NCBI RefSeq assembly: GCF_002127325.2
Contig: NC_035448.2
Span: forward strand, 85,454,587-85,518,586
Reading direction: 5' to 3'
DNA from: Helianthus annuus
Taxonomy: Eukaryota; Streptophyta; Magnoliopsida; Asterales; Asteraceae
Length of the DNA stretch: 64,000 nt
In this document: in pieces, positions 33,882 through 44,525 of the stretch
Numbering within the stretch: the first letter of the stretch is position 1
Layout of the letters: every line of letters starts with the position of its first letter
The notes under the pieces: generated by a model
The model's database searches: none
Told to the model about the DNA's origin: nothing
The model's input: only the letters and a program-made list of their open reading frames with translations
Made by a program: the position numbers and the translations under genes

Positions 33882-34592
33882 TCAGATGCTTTCAAAAAGT
33901 TGTATTGCTTTCCAACAAACATTTCCTAACAACAGTTCCTCCAATATACCCAACAGACGTTGACAGGTTGACAGATGTTTAGTATCATCATAGATTTTGT
34001 AAACCACATTAGTAGTGGTTGTACAGACTCGTTTCTCTTTATCACAAATCAAAATTTTCAACCCCTTCCTACTTTTTACTCTAGATACAGCAACATAGAG
34101 CTGGCCATGACTAAACACTGGACGTGGCAGATATAAACCAATACGCTCCAATGATTGTTCTTGACTTTTATTTATTGTTATAGCAAAACGCAGTGAAAGT
34201 GGGAATTGTCTTCGAGAAATCTTCACTGGTATTCTTTTATCAGAAGGTGTCATCTTCATTCTTGAAATCAAAGTATGATGACCTATATTAGTCCATGTGA
34301 TAATTTTTGCCTCAATCACAACTTTTCCAAGCCTCGTGACTTGTAAACGTGTACCATTACACAATCCATTTTCCTGATCAATGTTTCTGAGTAACATCAC
34401 TGGAGCACCAAGTTTCAGTACTAATTTATGGTTAGGTAAACCAGATAAACGAAGATTGTTTAACACATCAGGAGGAAACAATGCCATATTAAGCTCTAAT
34501 TCTTCCTCCGATTGGCATAAACTATCTGAACTAAAATAAACCTTTTCTTCACCAGACAGACTCTCTAACAACTCTTTATTTATTGAATCCAC
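33882..34592 (-). pseudogene. PIF1-type Helitron helicase, C-terminal fragment, unit 2
   Basis: Nearly the same protein segment as unit 1. It lacks the 13-nt insertion, so it reads on through [13 protein letters not shown] to a stop at 33882. It has [10 protein letters not shown] where unit 1 and the family have [10 protein letters not shown]; losing the glycine next to the conserved Gln would be expected to harm activity. Rep and the N-terminal helicase motifs are absent. Confidence 0.84.
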
Positions 34593-35036
34593 TACTTCAT
34601 TAGTTGGAGCAAGAATCGCTCTGATTCATCCTCCGATTGGCATAAACTATCTGAACTAAAATAACCCTTGACTAGCTATGTTGAATTGTTGATGTTTGTT
34701 TTAGGCCCGTCATGATATGGTTTATGGGTTTTGTGGACAACAAGTGACTTTAAAAGTTAGAAATTCATTATAATAAAAATTGAAAATTAGTAATTGATTG
34801 ATGTGTAAGGGGTTTTATGACTACACCCCCTTGTAATATAAAGCACCATAAAGCCCCTCTCTTACATTTACATATGGGTGTTCATTTGTTCGGTTTATGG
34901 TTTATTTGGTTTATTCGGTTCAGTTTATTTGGTTTTCAAAATTTTGTACCCCAAACCAAACCAAACCAAACCAAACCAAACCAAACCAAATAAGGAATAT
35001 GCAAACCGATCCAAACCAAACCAAAATCAAGGATGG

Positions 35037-35778
35037 ATATGGTGATTGCGGTGATGGTTCTTATAAATGTCACGTAAACATAGTGAATACCGTATTTGAG
35101 TTGAGAGTTGAACACAAAATAAAAGTATAGAACAAATAAACATTGACTAATGTTTTTGTAAATATTATTTAAATAGGTTCTACGCTTAACTGCTTTAGTT
35201 TAATAAAATAAATAAATCATATACATTATATTAATTTATATTTAGTATACTTTTATTGTTAATTTCAGGATAAATAATTTTGAAATCTAATAAATATTTC
35301 AAAATATTATATTATCTCTTATACGAATTGTTTAAATTTAAATTAAATTTAATTTTATAATTATCTTTTAAATAATATTAATTATCTATAATTAAGTAGG
35401 AGAGAGAGAGAGAGAGATGAGAAAACTAAAAAATAGATGGCTCTAGTGAATGACATGTGTCCGCTCATTGGTTTCGTTTATTACGGATAAATCAAGGTTT
35501 CCAGTTTGCTGTGAATATCGAAGACGGGTGCGGTATGGGTGTCATGTAGGTGGGGTTTCAGGTTTGGGTGGTGCTTGATGGAGAAAATGGTGATGGTAGA
35601 GTGTTGAGTGATAGAGGTTGAATATTAAGTTGAGGGTGAGTGGTGGATAGGTCCCACTTGATGTTTTTTAATGTTTTAATTTAATTAGTATTTTAAATGA
35701 TAAGGGTAGTTAAGTCATTTTACACCAACTTAACTGAACAAACTAACATACATCCACTTAGGGGACTGTTTAAGTAAC
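35037..35778. repeat. Tandem unit 3, left 740 bp only
   Basis: It follows units 1 and 2 from GATATGGTGATTGCGG to GGGGACTGTTTAAGTAAC, then diverges. The GA microsatellite (35399-35417) is longest in this copy. Confidence 0.78.
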
Positions 35779-36136
35779 TGATGTAGAGTGTGAATCTTGT
35801 GCGTTAATGTGGATATAATACATGTTTTATTGTATTTTAAGTGATAATGCGCTTTGAATATGTTAACTACGAGTGTTTGTAGTTTTACAGGCAAAACGCG
35901 TAATATGACGAGGTTAGAGATGATACAGAACATTCGAAGTTGATAAACAAGGTGAACGGCGATGTGCGGGACGTGTGCGGGTCGATAAATAAATAGTTTG
36001 AATATGAAGTTGAGGGGTCAAAGTGTAACTTCAATTGTTAACAAGTGTGAATTCTTTCACGTGACTTTATGGGAGGCCATGTACTTAAGGAGCTCAACAT
36101 GAATTCATAGGAATGTTGTTGAAGTGGGTAGGAATT
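35779..36136. other. Anonymous sequence between tandem units and element E
   Basis: About 360 bp with no gene or repeat I recognise. Its last five bases, GAATT (36132-36136), should be one copy of E's target duplication. Confidence 0.45.
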
Positions 36137-36650
36137 TGTCACACCCCCAAAATCCCACACGCGGAGTACCACCGCTTGGGAGCGTGACATGACCAGGATC
36201 AAGCCACCAATCATATTGAACATGTAATATATAGTAAAAGTTATCCATCAATACGAAAGGTGTTTACCAAAACCAACATAGTTAAGTATAGCGGAAGCAT
36301 TAATGTAAAAACCCAAATCATAAGTATTAATGTATGAAATGACATAAGTAATCACGATCCATTTGCCCACAACGACCTGCTCCTCCTTGTGCAAGCTCCA
36401 TAATGTACCTAAGGTCCTGCAAGGCATGTAGCAGATAATCAACAACTAGTTGAGCGAGTTCACAGAAAGTAAGTTCATAACAGTAATGCGTAAGTTCATC
36501 TAGTGGGGGGGGGGGCTTCCCATGCAAGTATATACTACTGGTGAGGGGTTCTCACATTTATCCTTTATAATGGGGGCTTCCCATTATGGTACTTACTAGA
36601 CTATTTGCAACCATGTGTTCTTCTTAAACCGAGAACAGGAATACGTACTA

Positions 36651-36866
36651 GGTCACGCAGGATTTACGTGAGTGTCCTTCCCCGAGGGCAGTGGTACGCG
36701 TGGGGTTTACGTAGGATTTACGTAAGTGTCCTTCCGACCCGGAAGACAGTAGTGGGTATTAGGTTACGCAGGATTTACGTAAGTGTCCTCCCGACCCGGG
36801 AGACAATGGTAGATACTAGTTTACGTAGGTTTTACGTAAGTGTCCTGACTATCCCAAGGACGATGG
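36651..36866 (-). repeat. ACGTA-TACGT palindromic tandem array, four copies
   Basis: CGCAGGATTTACGTRAGTGTCC recurs at about 57-bp period. It is the same repeat as 4819-5130 in element A, on the other strand and with one core base changed. Confidence 0.8.
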
Positions 36867-37135
36867 TCTATAGTCTAGTGATTGCGTAAGTACGAGTAAT
36901 CATTCCATATCAAACATTCCAACCCAATTCCCCACCCGGGAATTCCATGCCTTGGCTGTGTGAACTCACCTTGGTTTGCTCGGCAGATACACAATAAAAG
37001 GTTCTTGAACTAAAGTGGTCAACCACGTCCTAACAGGGTTACCACACAAGTCAGGTTTTGACATCAAGTGATGCACGTAAGAATCATAGCAAACACGTAG
37101 CACGTAAACAGTCAAGAGTACAATGCATTCATACT

Positions 37136-37620
37136 TGTGCGTTTTAAATCATTAGCCCAAGTGTAACCGGCCCAACATGTTGTGCGATCCACAACATGTT
37201 GTGCGGTCCAACATGTACCGGCCCAAATAGTGCAAGTGATCCAATAACATATGCGGCCCAACTATAAAACACATAGTGAACTTGTGCGGTCCGGTTCGAG
37301 TTGTGCGATTGTGTCTTGGGCTTTATGGCCCAACAGTTTGCAATTATACAATTTGTGCGATCCGAAGGACCTTGTGTGACAGGCCTGGCCCAATCCAACA
37401 TATATACTCGGCCCAGACAGGTTTGGCCCAAGAGTGTGGTCCGTCAATAGTGAGCCTTGTGCGACCAGACTGTGCTTGTGCGACTGGATCCACTTATGCG
37501 ATCCAGTGAGGGCTTGTACGACCCAGGGGACCTTGTGCGAGTGGTCATCATGTGCGATGAGAAGGTTTGTGCGACTAGATCAGTTTGTGTGACTGATCTT
37601 GTGCGGCTGTAACTAAGTTC
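37136..37620. repeat. CTTGTGCGAC word array in LTR of element E
   Basis: About 15 forms of TTGTGCGA[CT] occur in 480 bp with unrelated spacers. Some make hairpins, for example CATGTTGTG/CACAACATG near 37180. This array occupies the place held by TTGCGACTCG words in A and GACGAAAC words in B and G. Confidence 0.75.
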
Positions 37621-38556
37621 CGGATTTCATGTTCAATTGGTTACAACATGCAACAAGTTTCCTATTTCATATCAATCAATCAATCCATATAATCGGCTTC
37701 CATATCAAATCATAATTATCAATTAACATCAATCCGGTTTCATCTTAACCAAATATCGATCAAACTAAGCAAATAAATCATGAATTCGTATGATCCTTAG
37801 TAAACATCAAAGCATGAACAAGAACATTATGTTACCTACAAGAACAGGCTCATAAATCTGAGTTCTAGCATGCAACTTAGCAACCCAACGATCACACGAA
37901 CAAGAACATATTTCAGCCGACTAACAACATTCAATCTAGCAACATAATGGCCAAGCATCATCAAATACAATCCGAATCAAATACATGGCAGCCGATTATC
38001 AATTCACAAGAACATCACTCAATGCATACAAGTGGGCCGATTATTAGTACACAATTCATTTAACAACATAATCAATCAATCATGAAACAATTATAAGCAC
38101 ACTAACCGGTTAATGATGGCAAGAGAGTGATCCGAACAAGAATGTTCCTTGATTGTCTTGTGCCGTCGGGTTCGAGAGAGAAAGGGACGAGAGAGATCGA
38201 GTTCCAGAGAGAAGGAAGGGAAGCTAGGGTTTCTAGTGTGTTGTGATTATGTTGTAACTAAAAATGAGAGAACAACCCCTAGGTGGGTGTTTGTTTGTGT
38301 AGAAAACAAGTGGGCCGAACCCAACTCGGGTGCCCTATGGGTCCGCGTACAAGGTGTGGCCCAAATGGGCTTTGTGCGATCGAGCGGTGTTGTGCGTTTG
38401 GATCATACATACATACACATAATACACATTGCACACGACATACATACATTCATAATAGCATTCAATACATCAAAGCATTCAATACGTCAAAGTTCATATA
38501 GTCATACAACGTTCACATACGTTACACAAAGTAGGTCCGAAATACGAGTTGTCACA

Positions 38557-38696
38557 TTATCCCCAACTTAAAAGAAATTTCGTCCCGAAATTTGGTATGC
38601 ACTCACTGAGGAAGCTAGGTAAGCTGTATCGTTCACTGGTTTACCTGGGGTGTCACATCCTCCCCCCGTTGATCTGGAATTTCGTCCCGAAATTCC
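38557..38696 (-). promoter_or_regulatory. Element E paired hairpin / polypurine-tract modules
   Basis: Hairpin arms AAATTTCG/CGAAATTT (38575-38593) lie next to TTATCCCCAACT, the polypurine tract on the minus strand. A second module, GGAATTTCG/CGAAATTCC (38676-38696), precedes a G6 tract and an internal TGTGACA. The layout is identical to A. Confidence 0.7.
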
Positions 38697-39400
38697 GAGG
38701 TAGTAGCTTCAGCCTCAGTAGTGGTCGCATTGGTTCCGAATAACTGGGGGTACTTTTCTGTCATCCTGTCTTCGCGTTCCCAGGTGTACTCTGGGCCACG
38801 TTTGGAGTTCCAACGTACTCGAACAAGAGGGATTCTCTTGTTTTTGAGGACCTTCACATCCCGGTCCGTGATTTCAACTGGCTCTTCGACGAACTGCAAC
38901 CGCTCATCGATAGTAAGTTCCTTAAAAGGAATGATAAGGGTCTCATCTGATAGGCACTTCTTCAGATTCGACACGTGAAAGACGTTGTGAACTGCGCCGA
39001 GTTCAGCTGGTAGGTTCAACTTGTATGCTACTTTGCCAATCTTTTCTATGATTTCGAATGGTCCGACGTACCGCGGATTTAGTTTGCCCCGTTTGCCAAA
39101 ACGAACCACACCCTTCCAGGGTGAGACTTTAAGTAAAACCCGGTCCCCGACCTGAAATTCCAATGGCTTTCTACGCTTGTCCGCGTAGGCTTTCTGACGG
39201 TCGCGTGCTGCCGCCATGCGTTGTCGTATCTGTGCTATCTTTTCTGTGGCGTCCACTACAATCTCTGGACCCGTAATCTGACTATCCCCCACCTCTGCCC
39301 AACAGAGGGGTGACCGGCATTTACGTCCGTACAATGCCTCGAATGGGGCGGCTTGAATGCTGGTGTGATAACTATTATTGTATGAGAACTCCACCAAAGG
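38633..39400 (-). pseudogene. Element E polyprotein, C-terminal part (integrase end and chromodomain)
   Basis: From [21 protein letters not shown] it continues through [13 protein letters not shown], the [19 protein letters not shown] spacer and a chromodomain-like end ([11 protein letters not shown]) to the stop at 38633. It is very close to A. The residues that precede it lie 21 kb away at 60569 because of F. Frame continues unbroken across the junction when F and one target duplication are set aside. The open frame extending past 39400 is F LTR sequence and not protein. Confidence 0.9.
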
Positions 39401-42400
39401 TGTAACACCTCGAAAATTTCCGTCCAATAATGTCTTGACACGTGTCATAAGGTTCCGGTATGGGAAAACATACTTTAGAGGGACTAAAATTGACAAACAG
39501 TGAAAACTATGGAACGTAAGGGTCCAAAGTGTCAACAATGGATAAATAGACTCTATAATAACCCTACATAATGTTCATAACCTTAAACGGATGGTTCATG
39601 GATCATACGACGCGGAAATTGCACAAAAGTGAGGAATTACAAACTATAGAGGCCAAAAGTGTCAACATGTTGAATTTATACCTCTGAGTGAACTTTTGGC
39701 AGACCCGAAGCATTGTAATGCTAAAATATACTCACTAGAATATGTGGTAAAAATTTCATGAAGTTTCGATAACGTATGAGAAAGTTATGGCCAAAACCGT
39801 GCTTGAGGGGTTAAAAGCGTCAACGTCGAATTTCATGGCTTTTCGGTTGAGCGCAAAGTTATCCGAGGACATTACCATGTTGGTAAATGTCCCAAGGTTC
39901 TTAGAAACCAAGTTTGGGGGTTTACGAGTCAAATTAAGTAGCCAAAGCATCGCGTGCAAGGACAGGGACCAAAGCTGCCAAGTTTGAAACAATTTTGGGC
40001 CTGCAGACCCCAGGCGACCCGCCTGGGAATCCTTAGGCGGGCCGCGTGACCCCGCCAGCATCAGAATTTCGCGAAAATTGCAATTTGGGTCCGAATTTGA
40101 AGTGGTAAACAGCTCATATCACCTCCATTTTGCACCAATTAAATCCCTTGCATGCCTAGGCTACTGAGAAGCTCTCTATACATCTGAATTCCTCCATAAG
40201 TTGATCAAAAAGCTCATTTCTTTGGCACTTGCATTGTGATCAAGAACACCCAAAACTTGCAAAAGCTCTCAAGGCACTTCTGGAGCAAATCTGAACGACA
40301 AGGCCACCTCCTAGTGTTAACTAAGCTTCATTAGGACCTTTGTAAGCCTTCATAACATTCTATAATTCGTTCTTGCATTGATTAATTGTTAAAAGTCAAA
40401 CCGTTGTTCTTATACTTTGACTTTTCGATTAAACGAGTTTTACTCTGTCATTTCTCAAATTGAAACCACTGATATGTTGGTATTTATGTGGGAAACAAAC
40501 CCTCAAAAGGGTATTCTCTGATTCCCACTCTAAGCATGCTATTTGTCGAGTCAAAGTTATTTCTAAAAAGTCAACAGAAATCGTTTTTTTTGCGAAATAT
40601 AGCATAAATAGTAGTGTAGATGACATGCAATCAGCTTGATCATCAAAAATAACTTATAATGAATATAAGAATGTGTTTTACCATAATCAACTCGACAATC
40701 TTTAGTATAAACTCGGATCGGAACCGAAAGTCTTATAAAACGACTTTTTCGTTGACTCTCGATTCGGATCCATGCATGCATGTTTGAGATCTGTATTAGA
40801 GGTTATTTTTGACCATTTTCATTTAAGTTAACTCTCTGGAATTTTTACATCTTGAGTCTATGCTTAACCGATTCATATGCATGTTTCCGATTTATGCTTA
40901 AAGTTGACTATTTTGCCCTTTTTGATATAAAACGTGATTTTTGGAAAAGTGAAAGAGTAGAAATCTTTATTTCTGATTTATAAACTTGCACCGAAAATTT
41001 GAGACCAGTTGGAGGTCCAGATTTTTAGTTATGGCCGATATCGTAAAACTATATCCTTATGTTAAATAAACGGCGCATTTCGCATATAACCTATTTCAGG
41101 CCACGTTTTGATATAAAAATTTTTACCCACTGACGTTATATAATATTTTGGGATTTTTGAAGATTTTTATTTAATTTTTGGCTGATCGTATCATAGATCG
41201 CTAAGTTGATACGGTTAATGTCGGTTTTGACCGTTTAAGCCATAAAGTGAGTTTTATACATCCTTTTGACCCCAAACCTTTTTCTACTGATTTTATTTGT
41301 TAAATAAATTATTTTGAGCATTCTGGAAATATGAAAATCTCAGCTTTCTTTTAAAAACCCGGAAACGGCTTTAAATCGCATTTTTAAGCGTTTTTACCGC
41401 ATAGTATGCGTTATACCTATATTAAACATATAAGGATTATACCTACTGATGTATTTAGTGTATTTTTATAAAATAACAATAAGTATAAATGTTTGAACTC
41501 AGATTCCCAGTTTTGGCATTTTTAGCCCTTGTGAAATTACTAAAATACCCCTACGGTGCATAGTTTGATTTTAAATAATAAGTTTTGTATACGGGTCATA
41601 CCCTACTGTTATAATATGTCGAATTAAACATATTTACTGTATAAATCAGACCCGTAACTCAGATTTCCAATTTAACTCTTTTATAATCTTTTAAATGACC
41701 GAAATGCCCTTATGAGGCATAAATTGAGTTTAAATTTATTCGGGGCATAATAGAACATAACTTGCTGATATTATATCATATTTAAAGCATATTATCTCAG
41801 GGAACTTGCATATGACTCTTTTGCCTACCCGTAACGCTCTTTTAGCGCTCGGTTCGGTTTATGTAACTAGTTTGCATAAATTGACCGAAACGGGTCAAAC
41901 GTTATCATTTTTGTCTCAAAATCCAGAGTGTATTTAGTATACCCATATTATACAAGTATTCAAACTTGTCGGGTCTAAATCACGTTCTATCCGGTCTTCG
42001 CTTAATCATGCGCTTGAACCGTATATTTCCTTAAAACTAACCGGTCTAAGCTTAGGCTTAATTAAAGACCCGTTAGTATTCTAATTGGTTATTTATACCA
42101 TCGTTCCAGACTAGAGCCTTCCGGTAAATTGTACCTACGCTTACTTAAGTGAATACGGCTGAGTTATTATAATTCTTGCTACTTAAGACAGGAACTAGCT
42201 CAGGTAAATACTCTTAACTTATTTTCCCTATTACGGGCTTGGGATACGGTAATATAAATACCGCATGGTCAGGTATGGGATTCGAAGACCAATGTGTCGG
42301 GAAATTCAAATAACCTGTTTTAATTCGTATTGCTTGACTGAAACATTGGGGGTTAATGCGACCGTGTCCTGGATATCCTTGACTCATTAATTGCAATGGC

Positions 42401-43037
42401 CACGACCTAAGCACGGGGTGTAGGCATACACCTGACAGATGCTTTATGCTTATTATTTGATTATACCCAATATGGGATTCCCAATAGGGGAATAGTGGTG
42501 TGTCGGTTAATCTTGAACCGGCATAGGACCGGGCCCCGTATGTAGAGCAAGTTATGTAAAACTGATAACATGAGATATAGTTTGTCCCAAGTATAAAAGA
42601 TTAATATTGCCTTGTGCATCTTAATCAAGTGTCAAAATAGTTTTGTGCCTTGTGCGCCTAAACCAATTTTCATAAACTCTTTTCAAATGAGTCAGTTGAG
42701 TGTATTTACCAGTGAAAACTGACGTATTTTCCAAAGTCTAAGTGACAGGTACAAGTACGTAATAGGCTGGAAGCTGCTCAGGGCGTTAGTAAGGAATCTT
42801 GCAAGTTCTAGGCGTCTAAAGTCTGTTGAACATTTATCTTATTTTATTTGATCCGCCTGTGGATCCTCTACTATCTGTTGTAATACTTGATATTACTTTA
42901 TATTCGGATTGTAAAATATTATCTTTTGCTTCCGCTGTGCATTTATAAATTGTGTTGTTTGACTATGATGTTATCAACTACGTCACGATACTCCCCACCG
43001 GGCCCACCGGTGACACGTGGAAATTCGGGGTGTGACA
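39401..43037 (+). repeat. Element F 5' LTR (3637 bp)
   Basis: It starts TGTAACACCTCGAAAATTTCC and ends GGAAATTCGGGGTGTGACA. The ends are imperfect inverted repeats about 20 bp long, far beyond TG...CA. A GC-rich block near 40005-40060 (GGCGACCCGCCTGG, AGGCGGGCCGCG) stands out in otherwise AT-rich sequence. Open frames within it are repeated in the other LTR only because the LTRs are identical; I do not call genes. Confidence 0.93.
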
Positions 43038-43040
43038 GGT

Positions 43041-43054
43041 TGGTATCAGAGCCA
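43041..43054 (+). promoter_or_regulatory. Primer binding site of element F
   Basis: TGGTATCAGAGCCA, complementary to initiator methionine tRNA, begins 3 nt after the 5' LTR. Confidence 0.9.
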
Positions 43055-43192
43055 ACGCTGAGTGAATTAAACATTTTCCTAATGTGTTTAATCTCAGTGA
43101 CACAATTGCACATACTTGAGTCTAGACTTAACATAGGAATACCCTCATCTCTATTCGGAGAATTTTTGTTTTCAATTCTATATATTCTTGAT

Positions 43193-43516
43193 ATGTCATC
43201 AAGCAAAGATGCTATAATGGAAATTCTCCCCATTAGAAGCCTAGGGAAGGCTGAGCTTCGTACCGTGACCAGGATTAACGTACGACCAAGGAGAGGACAT
43301 TCAGAACAAAAAAATGAAGAAGAGACTCCTTTTACTGAAGATCGTTTTCTTAAAAGTCTTTATAACGATAATTATCTTTTGGGTCCCTTTGAGGACAACA
43401 TCATTTCTTTTAACTCCCTTTTTGGGCAATTCTATACCTCTTTTAAAACCATTGGGATGTTTTATCTAAATTTCGTTTATATCATTTATATGAATATAAT
43501 ATATGAAGTAAATTAA
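43193..43516 (+). CDS. Possible small leader protein of element F (107 aa)
   Basis: This is the first ATG-initiated frame of length after the primer site. It has a basic stretch (RTVTRINVRPRRGHSEQKNEEE) and an aromatic, hydrophobic C-terminal third (FYLNFVYIIYMNIIYEVN) that could be a membrane segment. I know no family for it. It may be chance; conservation in other F-type elements would decide. Confidence 0.25.
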   Translation: MSSSKDAIMEILPIRSLGKAELRTVTRINVRPRRGHSEQKNEEETPFTEDRFLKSLYNDNYLLGPFEDNIISFNSLFGQFYTSFKTIGMFYLNFVYIIYMNIIYEVN

Positions 43517-43942
43517 AATAACAATTCTGTTATAAGATCTACCATTATAATAAAATGGAAAAATCTAAAAAGGACAAGACCTAGCCTCGTGTCATATTAA
43601 GACCCGGCCAAGAGGGCAGTTCCTCAATCTAGAATTAGATCCTTATTAACATTTCAATTTAAAAATTTGTTCTGCGGTAATTATAAACTCAGAATCTTAA
43701 GAGTGAAACCTAGCCTTCGGGTCAATTATAAGACCGGGCCAAGATGGTAAGACCTGTTTAAAAGATTCGTATCCCAGTTAACATCTGGAAACATGTTAAC
43801 ACTCTCGGCAGTTGTGATTCGTTGGAAATCACACACGTTATTAAGGATTCTTTAAAAGATTCTTAACCCAGTTTAATGATCTCTGAATCCTGGGTTTACA
43901 TCATCAATCAAGATGATCATATTTTAACCATACGTGGTAATA

Positions 43943-44190
43943 AAGTGCCTACGGGTAATAAATTTGAAAATTGGGATTTATTTAAAATTCCCTACAAGTA
44001 AAACAACCATCCATTAAGGATGAAGTGCCTACGGGTAATGAATTTGAAAATTGGGATTTATTTAAAAATTCTCTGCAAGTAAAACAGCCATCCATTAAGG
44101 ATGAAGTGCCTACGGGTAATGAATTTGAAAATTAGGATTTATTTAAAATTCCTTGTAAATAAAATAATCATCCCTTAAGGATGAAGTGCC
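43943..44190 (+). repeat. ~80-bp tandem repeat, three copies, in F leader
   Basis: AAGTGCCTACGGGTAATRAATTTG occurs near 43943, 44023 and 44104, each followed by GGGATTTATTTAAAATTC-type sequence and CATCCATTAAGGATG, itself a near palindrome. Confidence 0.8.
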
Positions 44191-44298
44191 ACGAGCTATA
44201 ATACCCTGTCCGATTGCGACATCGATAGCTGTGATCTTTTGAGATTCCCCGTCCTAAGGGGGTGAGCTATGCTCAAAAGCCCTCTAGACGATAATCTG

Positions 44299-44525
44299 GT
44301 CGTCATGTCATTATTATGACCGCTGAATGACATTTGATTTAAATTAAGTACTAATCCTGTCGTTATGTCATTATTATGACCGCTGAATGACAGTTGATTT
44401 AAATTAAGTGCTAATCCTGCCGTCATGTCATCATTATGACCACTGAACGACAGTTGATTAAATTAATGACACTGATCATGGCGTCATGTCATTACTGTGA
44501 CCACTGAGCGTATCATCAGTACAAT
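44299..44525 (+). repeat. 60-bp tandem repeat, ~3.8 copies, in F leader
   Basis: GTCGTCATGTCATTATTATGACC begins at about 44299, 44359, 44419 and 44480. Each copy contains the inverted pair GTCAT/ATGAC and ends CTAATCCT or similar. Confidence 0.82.

Larger units (their letters stand above)
32390..35036 (-). mobile_element. Tandem Helitron-related unit 2 (2.65 kb)
   Basis: It repeats unit 1 from GATATGGTGATTGCGG to the AACC block with a few percent differences plus small indels. The Helitron 3' end is at 33406 and the helicase fragment at 33882-34592. GA microsatellite and CCAAA tracts differ in length between units. Confidence 0.78.
36137..38556 (-). repeat. Element E 3' LTR (2420 bp)
   Basis: On the minus strand it starts TGTGACAACTCG and ends GGGGGTGTGACA. 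It carries four ACGTAAATCCTACG-type repeats (36651-36866), a 12-G run (36504-36515) and an array of TTGTGCGAC words (37136-37620). A few of these words also occur near the LTR start (38375-38400). Confidence 0.88.

Noticed and set aside
39756..40061. Open frame of about 100 residues on the minus strand in F's LTR, repeated at 57288-57593
   Set aside because: It is repeated only because the two LTRs are copies; no domain, and antisense to the element.
43041..43054. tRNA-like sequence TGGTATCAGAGCC (also near 27543 and 50378)
   Set aside because: These are primer binding sites complementary to the tRNA 3' end, not tRNA genes.
42887..43192. N-terminal extension of the F leader frame into the LTR
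   Set aside because: It crosses the LTR end and primer site and starts at a non-ATG codon; only the ATG form from 43193 is worth listing.
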